DNA of 63,786 nucleotides from Gammaproteobacteria bacterium RIFCSPHIGHO2_12_FULL_41_20 (lineage in GTDB: Bacteria > Pseudomonadota > Gammaproteobacteria > DSM-16500), in NCBI GenBank assembly GCA_001801575.1, contig MGYC01000013.1, positions 1 through 63,786 of the forward strand, given 5' to 3'. Below the pieces are notes generated by a model, which searched no databases, was not told the DNA's origin, and saw nothing but the letters and a program-made list of their open reading frames with translations. The first letter of the stretch is position 1. Each line of letters starts with the position of its first letter. A program made the translations under genes and the position numbers. Of the stretch, positions 62,384 to 63,786 are shown piece by piece.

Positions 62384-63226
62384 ATGAAAAAAATATTATT
62401 TTTGATTGTAATGATGTTGTTTAATCAATTATGTTTTGCTTACCCAATGCCAAATCCCTTTCCACCTTTTCAGATTGCTGGGAATTTGTACTATGTAGGA
62501 ACTGACGATCTTGCAAGCTATTTAATCGTAACTCCTAAGGGAAATATTTTGATCAATAGTGATCTTGAAGCTAATGTTCCTATGATTAAAGCGAGCATAG
62601 AAAAGCTGGGATTTAAATTCAGTGATACTAAAATTTTATTGATCAGTCATGCTCATCTTGATCATGCTGCGGGTAGTGCATTGATTAAGCAGCAAACAAA
62701 AGCAAAATACATGGTAATGGATGCTGATGTCTCTCTGGTTCAGTCTGGTGGAAGATCTGATTTTCATTATGCCAATGACGCTAGCACGTATTTTCCGCCA
62801 AGCACAGTAGATAAGATACTTCATGATGGCGAGCAAATAAAATTAGGCGGAGCCGTATTAACCGCGCACTTGACACCTGGTCACACAAAAGGATGTACTA
62901 CATGGTCAATGCAGCTAATAGATCATGGGAAGCAATACCAGGTTGTCATGGTGGGCAGTCTTAACGTAAATCCAGGATATCAATTAGTTCATAATAAGGC
63001 TTATCCTACTATTGCTCAGGATTACGAGCGTGCCATAAAAGTATTAAAGTCACTTCCTTGTGATATTTTTCTAGGCGCACATGCTGGGTATTTTGATCTC
63101 AAGAAAAAATATTTTTTACTGAATATTGGCGCAAGCAATCCCTTCGTTGATCCTGCCGGATATAAAAAGCACGTTGCTCAAAAAGAGCAGGAGTTTTACA
63201 AAGAGCTAGAAATGCAAGAATCTTAG
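62384..63226 (+). CDS. subclass B3 metallo-beta-lactamase, FEZ-1-like
   Basis: The 280-residue protein has a cleavable signal peptide (MKKILFLIVMMLFNQLCFA) and a class B3 fold. The zinc ligands are H89 and H91 with D93 and H94 in SHAHLDHAAG, H167 in TPGHTKGCTTW and H233 in LGAHAGYFD. The mature sequence from AYPMPNPFPPF through LEANVPMIKASIEKLGF closely resembles what I remember of FEZ-1 of Legionella gormanii; the degree of identity needs an alignment. It would hydrolyse beta-lactams, possibly carbapenems, in the periplasm. All metal ligands are present. It stands alone between tRNA-Thr and the F-box gene, and acquisition or lineage-specific retention are both possible. Confidence 0.93.
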   Translation: MKKILFLIVMMLFNQLCFAYPMPNPFPPFQIAGNLYYVGTDDLASYLIVTPKGNILINSDLEANVPMIKASIEKLGFKFSDTKILLISHAHLDHAAGSALIKQQTKAKYMVMDADVSLVQSGGRSDFHYANDASTYFPPSTVDKILHDGEQIKLGGAVLTAHLTPGHTKGCTTWSMQLIDHGKQYQVVMVGSLNVNPGYQLVHNKAYPTIAQDYERAIKVLKSLPCDIFLGAHAGYFDLKKKYFLLNIGASNPFVDPAGYKKHVAQKEQEFYKELEMQES

Positions 63227-63278
63227 AATGAAAGACTTATTGAATCCTTTTCAAGGTGATTTTTATCGATTCAGCAGC

Positions 63279-63340
63279 TTAAGCATTCCTTAAGCATTCC
63301 TTAAGCATTCCTTAAGTATTCCTTAAGTATTTCTTAATTT
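63279..63340 (+). promoter_or_regulatory. array of 11-bp CTTAAGCATTC repeats, PmrA-box-like
   Basis: Five exact-period 11-bp units (ttaagcattcc three times, then ttaagtattcc, ttaagtatttc) plus a sixth partial (cttaattt) lie 65 to 125 bp before the F-box ATG. The PmrA box known from Legionella and Coxiella effector promoters is a tandem cTTAAtatT with 11-bp period. The last units fall where a -35 element would be. Confidence 0.7.
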
Positions 63341-63360
63341 AGGCGCCGTGTTTTTTTTGA

Positions 63361-63366
63361 TATACT
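63361..63366 (+). promoter_or_regulatory. candidate -10 of the F-box gene
   Basis: TATACT follows the T-run gtgttttttttga; a -35 about 17 bases upstream would overlap the last 11-bp repeat unit and has no good consensus, as expected for an activator-dependent promoter. Confidence 0.5.
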
Positions 63367-63403
63367 GTGCAATTATTTAATACAATAAACGAGGAAAATC
63401 TAA

Positions 63404-63786
63404 ATGGCTGCGAGTAGACCAACATCATTTAGTGCTCTAGATGATCAACCACTAGAGACAAGAGAACTAATATGCTCCCACCTCTCACCACGAGACCTTG
63501 GTATATTTGCACAAGTATCGCGCCAAGCTGAAGAAGTGAGTGCTGTTGCACGGCTACTGCCTAGCGTAGTGAGTGCGGAACCGGAGTCTTATCAACAAGC
63601 AGATGAGACGAGATTGGCAGCAATTGCTATTTTGAAAAGACACCCTGAGTTATTGTTTACAGAAGCGATAGTAACCGATCACTTTGGTCGAAAGATAAAA
63701 GCTTCTCCCTATCAACTTTTCTTGGGTGCGGGCGATGTATGGGCATTAAAGCAAGTGCGCGAAGCCATCATACCGAACATAGAAAA
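63404..63786 (+). CDS. F-box-like domain protein, 5' part (runs off the window)
   Basis: The ATG at 63404 follows a gagga ribosome site and opens MAASRPTSFSALDDQPLETRELICSHLSPRDLGIFAQVSR. Residues about 12-48 match an F-box, a eukaryotic-type motif that binds Skp1 in SCF ubiquitin ligases; bacterial copies are usually secreted effectors that redirect host ubiquitination. After it come helical segments (ADETRLAAIAILKRHPELLF, GRKIKASPYQLFLGAGDVWALKQVREAIIPNIE). The last 48 bases are identical to the window start, which continues the same reading frame. There is no signal peptide, so a type IV (Dot/Icm-like) route is the natural guess. Effector status is inference. Confidence 0.8.
   Translation, partial: MAASRPTSFSALDDQPLETRELICSHLSPRDLGIFAQVSRQAEEVSAVARLLPSVVSAEPESYQQADETRLAAIAILKRHPELLFTEAIVTDHFGRKIKASPYQLFLGAGDVWALKQVREAIIPNIE
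63739..63786. repeat. 48-bp sequence identical to the start of the window
   Basis: Identical to 1-48 and in the same coding phase (W-A-L-K-Q-V-R-E). See the entry at 1-48. Confidence 0.97.

Noticed and set aside
63279-63340. CRISPR array or transcription terminator
   Set aside because: The units are 11 bp with no spacers, and there is no stem and T-run. The period and CTTAA core fit a regulator array better.

Overview
The window is a 63.8 kb piece of a gammaproteobacterial chromosome. Core proteins (DnaK, FtsZ, SecA, LpxC, a gammaproteobacterial-type division and cell wall cluster) place it there. Several traits point to the Legionellales (Legionella/Coxiella-like, host-associated): moderately AT-rich DNA, an F-box-like gene preceded by a PmrA-box-like array, a class B3 metallo-beta-lactamase resembling Legionella FEZ-1, and a Francisella-like long tmRNA tag. 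The genus assignment is inference.

Layout. 1-3009: an accessory edge with the 3' part of an F-box-family gene, an intact IS3-type element, and a P4-type integrase cut off by that element, all abutting ssrA (tmRNA), a classic integration site. 3040-9867: smpB with a nucleoside phosphorylase, ratA-rnfH, bamE, fur, nadK-recN. 8845-14888: the heat-shock block hrcA-grpE-dnaK-dnaJ, then greA-rlmE. 15095-23004: ftsH, glmM, an HU-like protein, rplM-rpsI, tRNA-Gln, sspA-sspB, glpK. 23045-29306: an orphan one-module NRPS with a separate thioesterase, divergent from a soluble hybrid histidine kinase. 29315-34956: a type IV pilin, dolP-diaA-yraN-lpoA divergent from rsmI, and a GT4 glycosyltransferase. 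35018-55671: RNase P RNA, then the dcw cluster mraZ-rsmH-ftsL-ftsI-murE-mraY-murD-ftsW-murG-murC-murB-ftsQ-ftsA-ftsZ-lpxC, dciA, secA, mutT. murF and ddl are absent from their usual slots. 55668-61115: zapD, coaE, pilD-pilC-pilB-pilin. 61333-63786: a SIMPL-domain protein, tRNA-Thr, the B3 beta-lactamase, an array of 11-bp repeats, and the 5' part of an F-box-like gene.

The first 48 and last 48 bases are identical and lie at the same codon position in F-box-family reading frames. Joining the ends would give one continuous F-box protein. This may be a self-overlapping (circularised) contig, or an assembly break inside a repeated paralogue family.

Most of the window is housekeeping. The notable items are the PmrA-like array in front of the F-box gene, the truncated NRPS plus thioesterase pair, the five-repeat MraZ operator, a small terminal-inverted-repeat element scattered at gene ends, a 47-bp-arm palindrome that supplies the C-terminus of BamE, and the two island edges (ssrA and tRNA-Thr).
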